Source: Herbaspirillum sp. WKF16 (lineage in GTDB: Bacteria > Pseudomonadota > Gammaproteobacteria > Burkholderiales > Burkholderiaceae_D). Taken from it: a stretch of 64,000 nucleotides of DNA. Location: assembly GCF_028993615.1 (NCBI RefSeq), contig NZ_CP118632.1:2542001-2606000 (forward strand). Reading direction: 5' to 3'. A program made the translations under genes and the position numbers. Position 1 is the first letter of the stretch. Each line of letters starts with the position of its first letter. Below the pieces are notes generated by a model that did no database searches, was not told the origin of the DNA, and was given only the letters and a program-made list of their open reading frames with translations. This document shows positions 8,213 through 17,889 of this stretch, one piece after another.

Positions 8213-10183
8213 TCAGCGCTTGTGCGTGAGCGGCGCGCGGCAGTCGTCGGGAATGTCCTCGCCGGGGGTGATCAGGGGCGCCAACGCCGCCAGCGGCGCC
8301 ACCAGCGCCAACGCCGCGGCGGCGCCGGCCCGGGCGGCCAGCGACCCGCCCTCGGCGCCGACCACCGGATGGCTGAAGCTGCCCGTCACCGACAGCGGCG
8401 TGCGCAGCGACAGCACGCGCAGGCGCTTGGTATGCGGATGGATGCTCAGGTCCAGCGCTTCGCGCGCCAGGTCGATGCGGCCGCCTACCTCGATCAGGGC
8501 GTCCTCGGTATTGAGCTCGAACCTGCGCAGCTCCGCCTGTCCCTTGGCGACGCGCACATCGGCCACGGCGCAGTGCAATCGCACCTGCTTGTCCCGGTAG
8601 AACTTCGCGAACACGGCATCGGCCAGGTTGAGCCCGGCGGCCTCCAGGATGAACTTGCTGATCGACCCCTCGCTGATGCGGGCGTCGAGCTTGCCGTCGG
8701 CCGTGCCCAGCATGGCGCCGATGGAGTTGCCGGCGCCGGCCAGTTCGACGCTGCCGTCGAGCTGGCCGAAGCTGGCCTGCAGCGCGCCCAGGCCTGGGAA
8801 CAGCTGCTTGACCTGCAAGCCATGCGCGGCCAGCCGCAGGCGCGCGCCGATCAGGTCTTGCCGCCCGTCCAGCAGCAGCGCGCCCTCGGCCCGGCCGCCG
8901 GCCATCGAGAAGCGCAGCGGATCGAAGCTGAGCACCCGGTCCTTGAGCCGGATCTCGGCGCGCGCATCCTGCCAGATCGCCTTGGGCAGCAGCGCAAAAC
9001 GATCGCCGGAGAAGCTGATCTCGGCGTCCAGCGCGTCCCAGCGCTGTGGTTCGAACGGGTGCGCCGGCAGCAACTTGCCGCCCCTGCTGCCCTTGCCGCC
9101 CTCCTGGTTGGGCGGCACCAGGTCCGCCAGCCGCAGCAGCCGCGAATGCACCGTGGTGCGCAGCTGCGGCTTGCCCTGGCCGCGCAGGTAGCGGGCGTCG
9201 CCGGCGAAGTCGCTCTCGCCCACCGTGCCGGTGAAGCGCTCGTAGCGCCAATCCCACGTCGGCGGCTTGCCGCCGGCGCGGATGATGGCCAGTTGGCCTT
9301 GCGTGCGGAACGCGCGCGATGGCGGCAGCAGCACGCCGGTGGCGGGGTAGAGGTCGGCCAGCGTGGCGCCGGAGAGCTTCAGGTTTAGGTCGGCCCGCGC
9401 CAGCCGGTGCGGATTGGTGAGGGTGCCGTCGATGGCGGCGCGCACGCGGCCGATCTCGCCCTCGGCGCGCAGGGGATAGAGCGCGCCGTCGTTGAGCAAA
9501 TCGAGCAAGGGGCCGCCCTGCGCCCTGGCGCTGAGCTGGGCCTGGTTGTAGCGTCCGCTGATGGCGCCCGCGATGGCAAAGTCGGGCGTGCCGTCCTTGA
9601 GCGCGCCTTGCGGCTTGCCGGGCAAGGGCGAGATGTCGAAGGCCAGGTCCATCTTCAGCGGCAGGTCGACATAGCGCACCTTGGCGCGCTCGAACTCCAG
9701 GCGGCGGATGTCATAGGACCAGGCCGGCTCCTCGGCTTGCGAGAAGCGCCAGTTCTTGCGCCGGTCGGAAGCGCGCTCCATCACCAGCTCAACGCCTTGC
9801 AGGCGCAGGTCGGTGATGAGCCAGTGCTTGCGCAGCAGCTGCAGCGGTGAAAATGTGAGGGCCACCGAATCGGCGCGGGCCAGCAGCGGCCCGCTGGTGG
9901 ACCAGTCGGTATTGGCAATGGCGACCTGGCGCGCGCTGAGCGCCAGGCGCGGCAGCCAGCGCGTATCGCCGGACTCGCTGTCCGGCCCGCGCGACCAGCC
10001 CAGCCGCAGCTCGCCGTCCACGCTCACGCGCCGCTCCAGCACTGCCGAGAGCCGCGCCAGCACCCAGGGCTTGGCCAGGTTCCAGTCGAGCAACTGCACG
10101 GCCAGCGCCAGGGCAGCCAGCGCCGCCAGCAGCCCTCCGGCGACCAGCAGCGGCCACCGCAGCCATCGCAGCCGATGATGCAT
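8213..10183 (-). CDS. AsmA family protein
   Basis: The 656-residue protein has one N-terminal membrane anchor (about residues 12-32, LLVAGGLLAALAALALAVQLL) followed by a large periplasmic region in the style of AsmA/DUF748 proteins: WLITDLRLQGVELVME near residue 125, repeated beta-rich segments and a C-terminal LFPGLGALQASFGQLDGSVELAGAGNS...LDARISEGSISKFILEAAGLN motif region. AsmA-like proteins are linked to outer-membrane assembly and phospholipid transport between membranes. It probably forms a long periplasmic bridge-like structure anchored in the inner membrane. It lies 164 bases downstream of an MFS gene on the same strand. Confidence 0.85.
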   Translation of the reverse strand: MHHRLRWLRWPLLVAGGLLAALAALALAVQLLDWNLAKPWVLARLSAVLERRVSVDGELRLGWSRGPDSESGDTRWLPRLALSARQVAIANTDWSTSGPLLARADSVALTFSPLQLLRKHWLITDLRLQGVELVMERASDRRKNWRFSQAEEPAWSYDIRRLEFERAKVRYVDLPLKMDLAFDISPLPGKPQGALKDGTPDFAIAGAISGRYNQAQLSARAQGGPLLDLLNDGALYPLRAEGEIGRVRAAIDGTLTNPHRLARADLNLKLSGATLADLYPATGVLLPPSRAFRTQGQLAIIRAGGKPPTWDWRYERFTGTVGESDFAGDARYLRGQGKPQLRTTVHSRLLRLADLVPPNQEGGKGSRGGKLLPAHPFEPQRWDALDAEISFSGDRFALLPKAIWQDARAEIRLKDRVLSFDPLRFSMAGGRAEGALLLDGRQDLIGARLRLAAHGLQVKQLFPGLGALQASFGQLDGSVELAGAGNSIGAMLGTADGKLDARISEGSISKFILEAAGLNLADAVFAKFYRDKQVRLHCAVADVRVAKGQAELRRFELNTEDALIEVGGRIDLAREALDLSIHPHTKRLRVLSLRTPLSVTGSFSHPVVGAEGGSLAARAGAAAALALVAPLAALAPLITPGEDIPDDCRAPLTHKR

Positions 10184-10347
10184 CCACGCCTCCGTATCCG
10201 TTTTCCTTGTGCTTATTGTCGGCGATCCGCAGCAGCTGTGGACGCGTTGAGCTCAAGATCAGCAGTATCGGATACGGCGGCCGGCCCAGCTATAGGAAAG
10301 GCGGCAGTCCGGCTGTAGGGCTTGCGGCAGCCGCCCGGCCCGGCGGC

Positions 10348-11553
10348 TCAGGCGCGTGCCGGACGCGGGCCGTAGCGCAGCGTCAGCAAGGTGCCAAGGG
10401 TCAGCGTGACGGTGGCGAAGATGGTGCCGCCCAGCGCGCCGACCTGGTCCACCAGCACGCCGCCGCCGATGGCGCCGCTGGCGATGGCGATCTGGAACGC
10501 CGCCACCAGCAGGCCGCCCGCGCCTTCGGCGTGGTCCGGCGCGGCGCGCACGATCCAGGTCTGGAAGCCGACCGGGAAGGCGCCGAAGGCGAAGCCCCAC
10601 AGCGCGATCGAGATCGCCGCCACCGTGGGCGAGGAACCGGCCACCCACAGGGTGGCGGCCAGCGCCGCGATCAGCGCGCCGCCGGCCACGATGGCCAGGC
10701 GCTCGCTGCGCTCGGCGATGAAGCCGCCGACGAAGTTGCCGATGAAGCCGCCCACGCCGTAGCCCAGCAGCACCGCCGAGATGGCCGATACCGTCAGGTG
10801 CGTGACGTGTTCCATCAGCGGACGGATATAGGTGAAGCCGGCGAAGTGGCCGGAGATCACCAGCAGCACCGCCAGCAAGGCCACGCGCACGTCGCCGCGG
10901 CCCAGCAGGTGGAACAGCACGGACAGGCTGGGGTTGTCCTTGGGCGGCAGCTTGGGAATGGCGAACACCTGCGCCACCAGGGTGATTACGCTCACCACGC
11001 CGGCGGCGACGAAGGCGCTGCGCCAGCCCCACAGGTTGCCCATGTAGGCGCCGATCGGCGCGGCGCAGACGGTGGCGATCGAGACCCCGGCCAGGATCAC
11101 CGACATGGCGCGCGCAAAGACCTGCTCCGGCACCATGCGCATGGCCAGCGCCGCCGCCATCGACCAGAAACCGCCGAGCGCGATGCCCAGCATCACGCGC
11201 GACACCAGGAGCACCGGCAGGTTGGTGGCCGACACCGCGAGCGCATTGGAGATGATCAGCAGCAGCGTGAGCGCGATGATCACGCGCTTGCGGTCGAAGT
11301 TGCGGGTGAGCACCGGGATGGTCGGCGCGGCGATGGCGCCGACGATGGCGGTGGCCGTCACCGCCTGGCCTGCGGCGCCATCGGTCACGCCGAGGTCGGT
11401 GGACATGGCGGTCAGCAGGCTGGCCGGCAGGAACTCCGCCGTGACCAGGCCGAACACGCCCAGCGCCAGGCTGGCGATGCCGCCCCAGTTGGCGTGGGAC
11501 ACAGAGGATATCGATTGCGAGCCGGCGGAACCGGCGGGGGAAGCTTCAAGCAT
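10348..11553 (-). CDS. MFS transporter, DHA1/arabinose-efflux type
   Basis: The 401-residue protein has about twelve membrane segments and the DHA1-like N-terminal ASLALGVFGLVTAEFLPASLLTAMSTDLGVT, close to YdhP/AraJ-type drug or sugar efflux permeases. Loop 2-3 carries the RNFDRKRVII charge cluster. I chose the ATG at 11553 (MLEASPAG), preceded by GGAAAG; the frame could open at 11655 but the added residues are not hydrophobic and would run into the divergent regulator's promoter. It is divergent from an AraC-type regulator 158 bases away, which likely controls it. Substrate unknown. Confidence 0.85.
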   Translation of the reverse strand: MLEASPAGSAGSQSISSVSHANWGGIASLALGVFGLVTAEFLPASLLTAMSTDLGVTDGAAGQAVTATAIVGAIAAPTIPVLTRNFDRKRVIIALTLLLIISNALAVSATNLPVLLVSRVMLGIALGGFWSMAAALAMRMVPEQVFARAMSVILAGVSIATVCAAPIGAYMGNLWGWRSAFVAAGVVSVITLVAQVFAIPKLPPKDNPSLSVLFHLLGRGDVRVALLAVLLVISGHFAGFTYIRPLMEHVTHLTVSAISAVLLGYGVGGFIGNFVGGFIAERSERLAIVAGGALIAALAATLWVAGSSPTVAAISIALWGFAFGAFPVGFQTWIVRAAPDHAEGAGGLLVAAFQIAIASGAIGGGVLVDQVGALGGTIFATVTLTLGTLLTLRYGPRPARA

Positions 11554-11711
11554 GGCGTCTTTCCGGGAGGAAATCAAAAATGATCGGGAATGCGGAGATG
11601 TGGCAGTGTAGGCGCAAGAGCCTGGACTTTCCATGCCTATAACGCTTATTCTCATGACTATTCGTCCGAAGCTTGAAACCCAGGCCCGAACATGAGCAAG
11701 GAGAACCCGCC

Positions 11712-12695
11712 ATGAACGCCAACGACATCCGCAACCTGCCCCAGGTGCCGGATATGCCCGACACCCTCACCGACATCCTGCTCGGCCTGCGCCTGGATGG
11801 CGTCGAATACGGCCGCTGCGTGATGCGCGAGCCCTGGGCCATCGCCTTCCATCCCAAGCCTGAGGCCAGCTTCCATTTCGTCGCCCAGGGCGGCTGCTGG
11901 ATGCGCACCCAGTCCACCGACTGGATGCAGCTCAACCCCGGCGACGCCCTGCTGCTGCCGCGCAGCACCTTCCATGTGCTGGCCAGTTCGCCCGACGTGC
12001 CGTGCGTGGATATCGAGGCGCTGGCCCGCCAGCCGGTGTCGGAAAACCTGTTCCTGGTCAACGGCGCCGGCGGCGACAGCCTGCTGGCCGACACCGCCGG
12101 GCCGCCCTCGCAAGTGCTGTTCTGCGGTTCGATGCGCTTCAACCTGGATCCGCTGCATCCGCTGCTGGCGATGATGCCCGACGTCATGCGCGCCTGCGAC
12201 CTGGGCCAGCGCGATCCGGCGGTGCTGGCCATGCTGGAGGCCATGGAGCGCGAGATCGAACTCAACCGCATCGGCGCCTGCGGCATCCTGGCCCGCCTGG
12301 CCGACGTGCTGGCCGCCAGCATCATCCGCGCGTGGGTGGAATGCGCCTGCTCGGACGCCACCGGCTGGATCGCTGCGGTGCGCTGCCCGCAGATCGGCCG
12401 GGTGCTGGCCGCGGTGCACAAACAGCCCGAGCGCGAATGGTCGGTGGCCGAACTGGCCGAGGTCATGGGCGCCTCGCGCTCCAGCTTCATCGAGAAGTTT
12501 TCCAGCACCGTGGGCGAGACGCCGGCCAAGTACGTGGCGCGCGTGAAGATGTTCCAGGCGCGCCACTGGATCGCGCGCGAAGGCATGCGCGTGGCGGTGG
12601 TCGCCAGCCGCCTGGGCTACGACTCGGAGGCTTCGTTCAGCCGCGCCTTCAAGCGCATCATCGGGCATCCGCCCAGCGAGGCGCGCATGGGTTGA
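11712..12695 (+). CDS. AraC-family transcriptional regulator with cupin domain
   Basis: The 327-residue protein has an N-terminal cupin-like ligand-binding domain of the kind found in many efflux-linked AraC regulators (PEASFHFVAQGGCWMR, LNPGDALLLPRSTFHVL) and a C-terminal double helix-turn-helix (VAELAEVMGASRSSFIEKFSSTVGETPAKYVARVKM...VVASRLGYDSEASFSRAFKR). AAGGAG lies nine bases before the chosen ATG. The gene is divergent from the MFS gene and 115 bases upstream of a second MFS gene, so it probably regulates one or both. The inducer is unknown. Confidence 0.88.
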   Translation: MNANDIRNLPQVPDMPDTLTDILLGLRLDGVEYGRCVMREPWAIAFHPKPEASFHFVAQGGCWMRTQSTDWMQLNPGDALLLPRSTFHVLASSPDVPCVDIEALARQPVSENLFLVNGAGGDSLLADTAGPPSQVLFCGSMRFNLDPLHPLLAMMPDVMRACDLGQRDPAVLAMLEAMEREIELNRIGACGILARLADVLAASIIRAWVECACSDATGWIAAVRCPQIGRVLAAVHKQPEREWSVAELAEVMGASRSSFIEKFSSTVGETPAKYVARVKMFQARHWIAREGMRVAVVASRLGYDSEASFSRAFKRIIGHPPSEARMG

Positions 12696-12810
12696 GGCGG
12701 CCGCGGCGGCGGTGCGGCGCGTTGGTTTGGGGCGCCGCCAGCAGGAATCCCGACAACTCGGCACAATAGCGTCCTTTGCACCGCGTCATCCACGCCATCC
12801 GCCGCCCCTC

Positions 12811-14052
12811 ATGAGCTCCACCGCCAAACATCCGCCCAATCATCCGCGCTTCCTGCTGTTCCTGGTCTGCGCCTTCGCTTCCGCCGGCCAGCTCGCCATC
12901 GACATCTACGTGCCGGCGCTGCCCACCATGGCGCACTTCTACCAGACCTCGCCGCAGGCGATCCAGTCCAGCGTGACCAGCTACCTGTTCGCCTACGCCA
13001 TCGGCCAACTGGTGTTCGGTCCGCTGGCCGACGCCTACGGCCGCAAGCGCGTGCTGCAGGCCGGGCTGGCGCTGTTCACGCTGGGCTGCGTGCTGTCGCT
13101 GGCGGCCACCAACCTGGAAACCTTCGTCGGCGCGCGCGTGCTGCAAGGCTTCGGCATCGCCGCCACCAACCTGCTGGCCAAGGCCATCATCGCCGACTCC
13201 TTCGCCGGCATGGCGCTGGTGCATGCCTTCACCTACATGTCGATCGCCTGGGGCCTGGCGCCGATCATCGCGCCGGTGATCGGCGCCCACCTGCAGGAGG
13301 CCTTCGGCTGGCGCTCCTGCCTGATCTTCCTGCTGGTCTATTCCTTCGGCATGTGGGCCGTGCTGTGGCGCTACCGCGAGACGCTGGCGCGCCCGGTGCG
13401 CCTGCATCCGCAGACGCTGATGAAGAACGCCCGCCTGGTGCTGGCCAGCCCGGTGTTCCAGAGCTGCTTCCTGGCGCAGGGCTTGTGCTACAGCATCCTG
13501 CTGGTGTTCAACATCGTCGGCCCGTTCATGGTGCAGAACACGCTGCACCTGCCGCCGACCGCCTTCGGCTACCTGGCGCTGGCCATCGGCCTGATGTATT
13601 TCCTGGGCGGCATCTCCAACCGCATCCAGCACCCGCGCCTGCCGAGCGCCGAGCAGCGCCTGCGCATCGGGGCGCGGGTGATGACCGGCGCCGCCGTCGC
13701 CATGCTGGCGCTGGCCCTGACCGTGGGCCTGCAGGTGTGGACGCTGACTGCCCCGGTGCTGGTGATGGGCCTGTGCGCCGGCGCCATGTACCCGACGCTG
13801 ATGGCCAAGGGCAACTCCATCTTCCCGCACATCGCCGGGCTGACCAGCGCCATCCTCGGCTTCGCGCTGCTGGTGGTGTCCTCGATCATGATGGGACTGG
13901 CCGGGTTCGTCTCCATCCACAGCCTGACGCCGCTGGCGCTGTTCTTCGTGATCGTCGGCTTCACCGTCATCGCCATGGTCGGCAAGCTGTTGCACCACCT
14001 CAAGCAGCCGGCCGCCATCCCGGCGCGCGCGGGCGCCGCCGAACAGAGCTGA
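12811..14052 (+). CDS. MFS multidrug transporter, Bcr/CflA family
   Basis: The 413-residue protein carries the Bcr/CflA signature at its start (SAGQLAIDIYVPALPTMA followed by VQSSVTSYLFAYAIGQL-like residues) and the motif A loop GPLADAYGRKRV. About twelve membrane segments are visible. Bcr/CflA pumps export drugs or small metabolites using the proton gradient. The ATG at 12811 begins the hydrophilic N-tail; an in-frame ATG at 12712 would lie 17 bases after the upstream stop and adds a non-conserved stretch. A very strong hairpin terminator follows. Confidence 0.88.
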   Translation: MSSTAKHPPNHPRFLLFLVCAFASAGQLAIDIYVPALPTMAHFYQTSPQAIQSSVTSYLFAYAIGQLVFGPLADAYGRKRVLQAGLALFTLGCVLSLAATNLETFVGARVLQGFGIAATNLLAKAIIADSFAGMALVHAFTYMSIAWGLAPIIAPVIGAHLQEAFGWRSCLIFLLVYSFGMWAVLWRYRETLARPVRLHPQTLMKNARLVLASPVFQSCFLAQGLCYSILLVFNIVGPFMVQNTLHLPPTAFGYLALAIGLMYFLGGISNRIQHPRLPSAEQRLRIGARVMTGAAVAMLALALTVGLQVWTLTAPVLVMGLCAGAMYPTLMAKGNSIFPHIAGLTSAILGFALLVVSSIMMGLAGFVSIHSLTPLALFFVIVGFTVIAMVGKLLHHLKQPAAIPARAGAAEQS

Positions 14053-14381
14053 ACGACGGCTGCCGGCCAGCCGGCACACAAAGAAAAGGCCGCGCGACCC
14101 GCGGCCTTTTCTTTGTGTGCCGACGCCGTTGCGGCGCCGAGACAGGCGCCCGTAAAAGCCCGAGAAATACATCATCTTCGCTCACGTGAGCATGCGCGGG
14201 CCAATGAAAGCGGGCACAATTGGCACCTGGGGATTACTTGCGACGGAAACTGTTTTTGAGGGAAAACAATTTCCGGATGTTGCCGGACCGGCACATCAGA
14301 AAAATCCTGATATTCGGTCAACTGTATGGGGAATAGGATGGCGCCATCGAATCAACCTTGGCCATCCTTCACGAGGGAAAA
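14053..14381. other. intergenic region between MFS gene and small membrane protein
   Basis: This 329-base gap holds the terminator at 14073-14121 and then a stretch of clearly lower GC than the surroundings (about 14180-14370), which probably contains the promoter of the 60-residue membrane protein. I see no convincing gene in it. Confidence 0.6.
14073..14121. terminator. long bidirectional hairpin terminator
   Basis: A perfect 22-bp inverted repeat (arms 14073-14094 and 14100-14121) around a 5-base loop. The arms contain AAAGAAAAGG and CCTTTTCTTT, giving a U-run within the 3' arm in either direction. It follows the MFS stop by 21 bases. Confidence 0.85.
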
Positions 14382-14564
14382 ATGAACATCTTCCAGTCTT
14401 TGATGCACTACGGCTCCTACGCACTGGCTTTCTACGCCCTGTACGTGGTGGCGGGTTCGCTGGCTTTCGGCTACTACATCTGGCGCCGCGTCTACAGCGG
14501 CGCCCCGGCCAAGCCGGTGACGGTCGCCCGCAACCTGCGCGACGGCGATTCGCACCTGGGCTGA
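14382..14564 (+). CDS. small membrane protein, 60 residues
   Basis: A short frame starting MNIFQSLMHYGSYALAFYAL and ending in a hydrophilic tail with ARNLRDGDSHLG. One hydrophobic segment spans about residues 11-32. GAGGGAAAA precedes the ATG by a few bases, and the frame follows a low-GC promoter-like stretch and precedes a clear terminator. These support a real small gene. I do not recognise a family; function unknown. Confidence 0.6.
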   Translation: MNIFQSLMHYGSYALAFYALYVVAGSLAFGYYIWRRVYSGAPAKPVTVARNLRDGDSHLG

Positions 14565-14667
14565 GCCTCCTCCCCGCGCCTGACTTCGATCACCCGCCAG
14601 GCAGCGGCGCGCAATGAACGGCAATACCGGCCGACAGCCGGCGCCGGCTGCGCATGCCAGACACAAA

Positions 14668-14699
14668 AAAGGGCCGGATTCCGTTGAATCCGGCCCTTT
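14668..14699. terminator. bidirectional intrinsic terminator
   Basis: A perfect 14-bp inverted repeat (AAAGGGCCGGATTC / GAATCCGGCCCTTT) with a 4-base loop, flanked by A-runs on the left and T-rich sequence on the right. It separates the convergent small membrane protein gene and the MBL hydrolase gene. Confidence 0.85.
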
Positions 14700-14722
14700 C
14701 CATTTCCACGTTCTTAACGCCC

Positions 14723-15412
14723 TCAATGCGGCAAGCCGAGGTTGCGGTTGGCCGGCACCGCCACGTCCATGAGCCGCGGCGGTGGCAATTTCAGGTTGTT
14801 CATCAATTCCACGAAGTCGTCCAGCGAGCGGCCGGACAACCGGCTGTTGTGGCGCTTCTCCCAACCGATGGTCGACACCGAGCGGCTCTTGTAGTCGTGC
14901 GCCGGCCACAGCAACGTCTCATCGGGCAACGAGAACAGGCGCTCGGTGACGCTGCGGTACAAGGCCTCGGCGCTGCCGCTCTGGAAATCGGTGCGGCCGC
15001 AGCCGTCGATGAGCAGGGTATCGCCCGAGAACAGGTTGCCGCGCCACAGGTAGCACATGCTGCCGGCGGTGTGGCCGGGCGTATGGATGACCTGGATCTC
15101 CTCGTCTCGTCCGAAACGCAGCGTGTCGCCATGGTTGAGCTGCACGTCCGCCGGCGCGATGCCGCAACCGCTGGGCGCGGCGGTCCGGGCGCCGGTCAGC
15201 TGGCACAGGCGGCCGGCCGAGGTCACGTGGTCGGCATGGTTGTGGGTTTCCAGGATACAGGCCAGGCGCAGGCCGAGCCGCTCCAGGTGCGCCAGGTCGC
15301 GTTCGCAGTGCTGGTCGACCGGGTCGATCAGCGCCGCCTCGCCATCGGCGGCGAGGATGTAGGTGTAGGTGCTCGACTCGGGATCGAAGAGCTGGATGGG
15401 CAGTGAGTGCAT
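14723..15412 (-). CDS. MBL-fold hydrolase, persulfide dioxygenase (ETHE1)-like
   Basis: The 229-residue protein has the metallo-beta-lactamase metal motif THNHADH, followed by HTPGHTAGS and GDTLLIDGCGRTDFQ, and a conserved WPAHDYKSRSVSTI. This combination is typical of ETHE1-like persulfide dioxygenases and the related glyoxalase II branch; GCGRTDFQ in particular points to the ETHE1 branch. Such enzymes oxidise glutathione persulfide to sulfite with a single iron, in sulfide detoxification. GGAGGTTCC precedes the ATG. No rhodanese or sulfide:quinone reductase gene lies nearby. Confidence 0.85.
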   Translation of the reverse strand: MHSLPIQLFDPESSTYTYILAADGEAALIDPVDQHCERDLAHLERLGLRLACILETHNHADHVTSAGRLCQLTGARTAAPSGCGIAPADVQLNHGDTLRFGRDEEIQVIHTPGHTAGSMCYLWRGNLFSGDTLLIDGCGRTDFQSGSAEALYRSVTERLFSLPDETLLWPAHDYKSRSVSTIGWEKRHNSRLSGRSLDDFVELMNNLKLPPPRLMDVAVPANRNLGLPH

Positions 15413-15480
15413 GGAACCTCCGGGACGCGCCGCGGGAAGACGGATACGGTACAGGCGCCAGCATACGCCTTTCCCTTACT

Positions 15481-17889
15481 TCAGAACAAGGTTTGCTGGC
15501 GCGAGGTGATGCCGGCGAAGCTGTCGCCGACGAAGGCCAGGATGGCGTCGGCCACCGGCGCCAGCTGGCGCTCCAGGTAGTGCTCGTAGTCGATGGCGGC
15601 GCTGCGTTTTTCCAGCGGTTCGGGGCCGGCCGCGGTCATCACATAGTTGATCCAGCCGCCCTGCTGGTATTGCAGCGGCCGGCCGTCTTCCCGGTTGACC
15701 TCGTCGGCCATGCGCGCCGCCCGCACGTGCGGCGGCACGTTCTTCTCATAGTGATCGAGCTGGCGCCGCAGGCGCTTGCGATAGACCAGCTGCTCGTCCA
15801 GCTTGCCGGCCAGGAGGTCGGCCACGTAGCCGGCGATGTAGTCGCGGTACGGCTGCTTGCGGAAGATGCGCAGGTACAGCTCCTGCTGGAACTGCTGGGC
15901 CAGCGGCGTCCAGTCGGTGCGCACCGTCTCCAGGCCCTTGTAGGTCACCTTGTCCTCGCCGGCGGCGGTGCGCACGTAGCCGGCGTAGCGCTTCTTGCTG
16001 CCGATGTCGGCGCCGCGCACGCTGGGCATGAGGAAGCGCTGGTAGTGCACTTCGAACTGCAGCTCCAGCGCGCTCTCCAGCCCGTATTCGCTCGCCAGCC
16101 GCTGGCGCCACCAGGCGTTGATGCCGTCCACCAGCGCCAGGCCGATGGCGCGCGCCTCGTCGTCGCCATGGGCGCGCTTGAGCCAGACGAAGGTGGAGTC
16201 GGTGTCGCCGTAGATGACCTCATAGCCCTGCTCCTCGATCAGCTCGCGCGTGCGGTGCATGATCTCGTGCCCGCGCCGCGTGATCGACGAGGCCAGGCGC
16301 GAATCGAAGAAGCGGCAGACGGTCGAGCCCAGCACGCCGTAGAAAGAGTTCATGATGATCTTCAGCGCCTGCTGCAGCGGCTTGTCGCCGCGCCGCTTGG
16401 CCGCTTCCCGGCTCTGCCAGATCTGTTCGATGATGGCCGGCAGGCTGTGGCTGCGGCGCGAAAAGCGCGCGCCGTTGAAGCCGGGCACGGTGTCGGCCTC
16501 GGGCTCGTTCAAGGTGCCGTCCACCAGTCCCACCGGATCGATCAGGAAGCTGCGGATGATGCTTGGATACAGGCTCTTGTAGTCCAGCACGATCACCGAG
16601 TCGTACAGTCCCGAGCGTGAATCCATGACGAAGCCGCCCGGGCTGGCGATGGCTTCGGCGTCGCCCAGGTTGGGCGCCACATAGCCCTTGCGGTGCATCT
16701 GCGGCATGTAAAGGTGGGTGAAGGCCGCCACCGAGCCGCCGCTGCGGTCGGCCTGCAGGCCGGTGACGCTGGCGCGTTCGAGCAGGAATTCAAGGATCTC
16801 GGTCCTGGCGAAGATGCGCGTGACCAATTCGCAGTCCTTGAGATTGTAGGTGGCCAGCGCCGCGCGGTCCTCGGCGAACATGCGGTCGATCTCGTCCATG
16901 CGCTGGTAGGGCGTGGCGATCGCCTTGCCCTCGCCCAGCAGCGACTGCGCCACGTTCTCCAGGCTGAACGAGGGGAAATTCCAGAACGCCTGCCGCAGGC
17001 TCTCGATACCGTCGATCATCAGCCGGCCCGGCGCCGTCACCAGCATGTGGTTGGCGCGAAAGCCGTGCTCGCGCCACTCCAGCGGCCGGCCGGCGCGCCC
17101 CAGGCGCAGCGTGGTCTGGTATTTCTCGGCTTGCTTGCGCAGCACGTTGAGGTCGAACTGGATCAGGTTCCAGCCGATCACGGCGTCCGGGTCGTGGCGC
17201 GCCATCCAGTCGTTCAGCGCCTCGATCAGGGCCTTGCGCGAGTCGACGAAATGCAAATCGAAATCCACCGCATCGACCGCCCCGCTGCCCGGCGCCAGCG
17301 CATAGACCGTGCGCTGGCCGCAGCCCTCGATGGCGATCGAATAGAGCTCGCCATGCCAGCTGGTCTCGATGTCCAGCGAGGCCAGCTTCAGCGTCGGTCG
17401 ATAGGCCTCGATGGGCCGGATGCGCGCATCCTCCAGCACGCCGTCGGCGCCGGGCGTGCCGGAGAAGGCCAGCGGCGCGTTGATGAAGCGCTCCATCAGG
17501 TAGCGCTCGGGCGGCCGCACGTCGGCCTCATAGACCGCGATGCCGGCTTGCAGCAGTTGCTTCTCCATCTTCAGGAGCTTGCGGTACTGGCGCGCGTAGA
17601 GGCCCATCACGGGGCGTTGGCTGAAGTCCTTGAGATTGTCCAGCGCGCGCAGTTCGAAAGAGGCGTCGCCGCGCAGCAGCGCCTCGGCGCGCTCGCGGTC
17701 CGCCTGCGGCAGGAAGGCCACCGCCTGCTGCGGCGGCAGGCGCAGGCATTGCGGGCCGTCGTCGGTGGCCAGCCACAGCTCGATCTCGACGCCGGCGGGC
17801 GTGTCGCGCCAGTGGCGGCTGAGGATGAATCCCCGTCGCTCGCCCTGGCGCAACTCGTCTGTCCTGCCGCTGTCTTGCCTGCCCTGCAT
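15481..17889 (-). CDS. polB: DNA polymerase II (family B)
   Basis: The product is about 802 residues, matching the size of DNA polymerase II. It starts near GFILSRHWRDTPAG, contains the 3'-5' exonuclease motif LASLDIET, the polymerase motifs DYKSLYPSIIR and YGDTDSTFV, and KKRYAGYV. In E. coli this SOS-induced enzyme helps restart stalled forks and bypass lesions. I chose the ATG at 17889, which has GGAG six bases upstream; ATG 17901 (four codons longer) is an alternative, and the frame extends to 17994 without family support. I see no clear LexA box upstream in the 218-base gap. It appears monocistronic. Confidence 0.95.
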   Translation of the reverse strand: MQGRQDSGRTDELRQGERRGFILSRHWRDTPAGVEIELWLATDDGPQCLRLPPQQAVAFLPQADRERAEALLRGDASFELRALDNLKDFSQRPVMGLYARQYRKLLKMEKQLLQAGIAVYEADVRPPERYLMERFINAPLAFSGTPGADGVLEDARIRPIEAYRPTLKLASLDIETSWHGELYSIAIEGCGQRTVYALAPGSGAVDAVDFDLHFVDSRKALIEALNDWMARHDPDAVIGWNLIQFDLNVLRKQAEKYQTTLRLGRAGRPLEWREHGFRANHMLVTAPGRLMIDGIESLRQAFWNFPSFSLENVAQSLLGEGKAIATPYQRMDEIDRMFAEDRAALATYNLKDCELVTRIFARTEILEFLLERASVTGLQADRSGGSVAAFTHLYMPQMHRKGYVAPNLGDAEAIASPGGFVMDSRSGLYDSVIVLDYKSLYPSIIRSFLIDPVGLVDGTLNEPEADTVPGFNGARFSRRSHSLPAIIEQIWQSREAAKRRGDKPLQQALKIIMNSFYGVLGSTVCRFFDSRLASSITRRGHEIMHRTRELIEEQGYEVIYGDTDSTFVWLKRAHGDDEARAIGLALVDGINAWWRQRLASEYGLESALELQFEVHYQRFLMPSVRGADIGSKKRYAGYVRTAAGEDKVTYKGLETVRTDWTPLAQQFQQELYLRIFRKQPYRDYIAGYVADLLAGKLDEQLVYRKRLRRQLDHYEKNVPPHVRAARMADEVNREDGRPLQYQQGGWINYVMTAAGPEPLEKRSAAIDYEHYLERQLAPVADAILAFVGDSFAGITSRQQTLF

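Noticed and set aside
7788..9257. A long minus-strand frame including the small acidic protein.
   Set aside because: Its upstream two thirds overlap the AsmA gene in another frame; only the last 105 codons follow a ribosome-binding site.
14186..14617. A 143-codon frame over the low-GC gap.
   Set aside because: It runs out of frame through the 60-residue membrane protein and into the next gap without a ribosome-binding site or recognisable domain.
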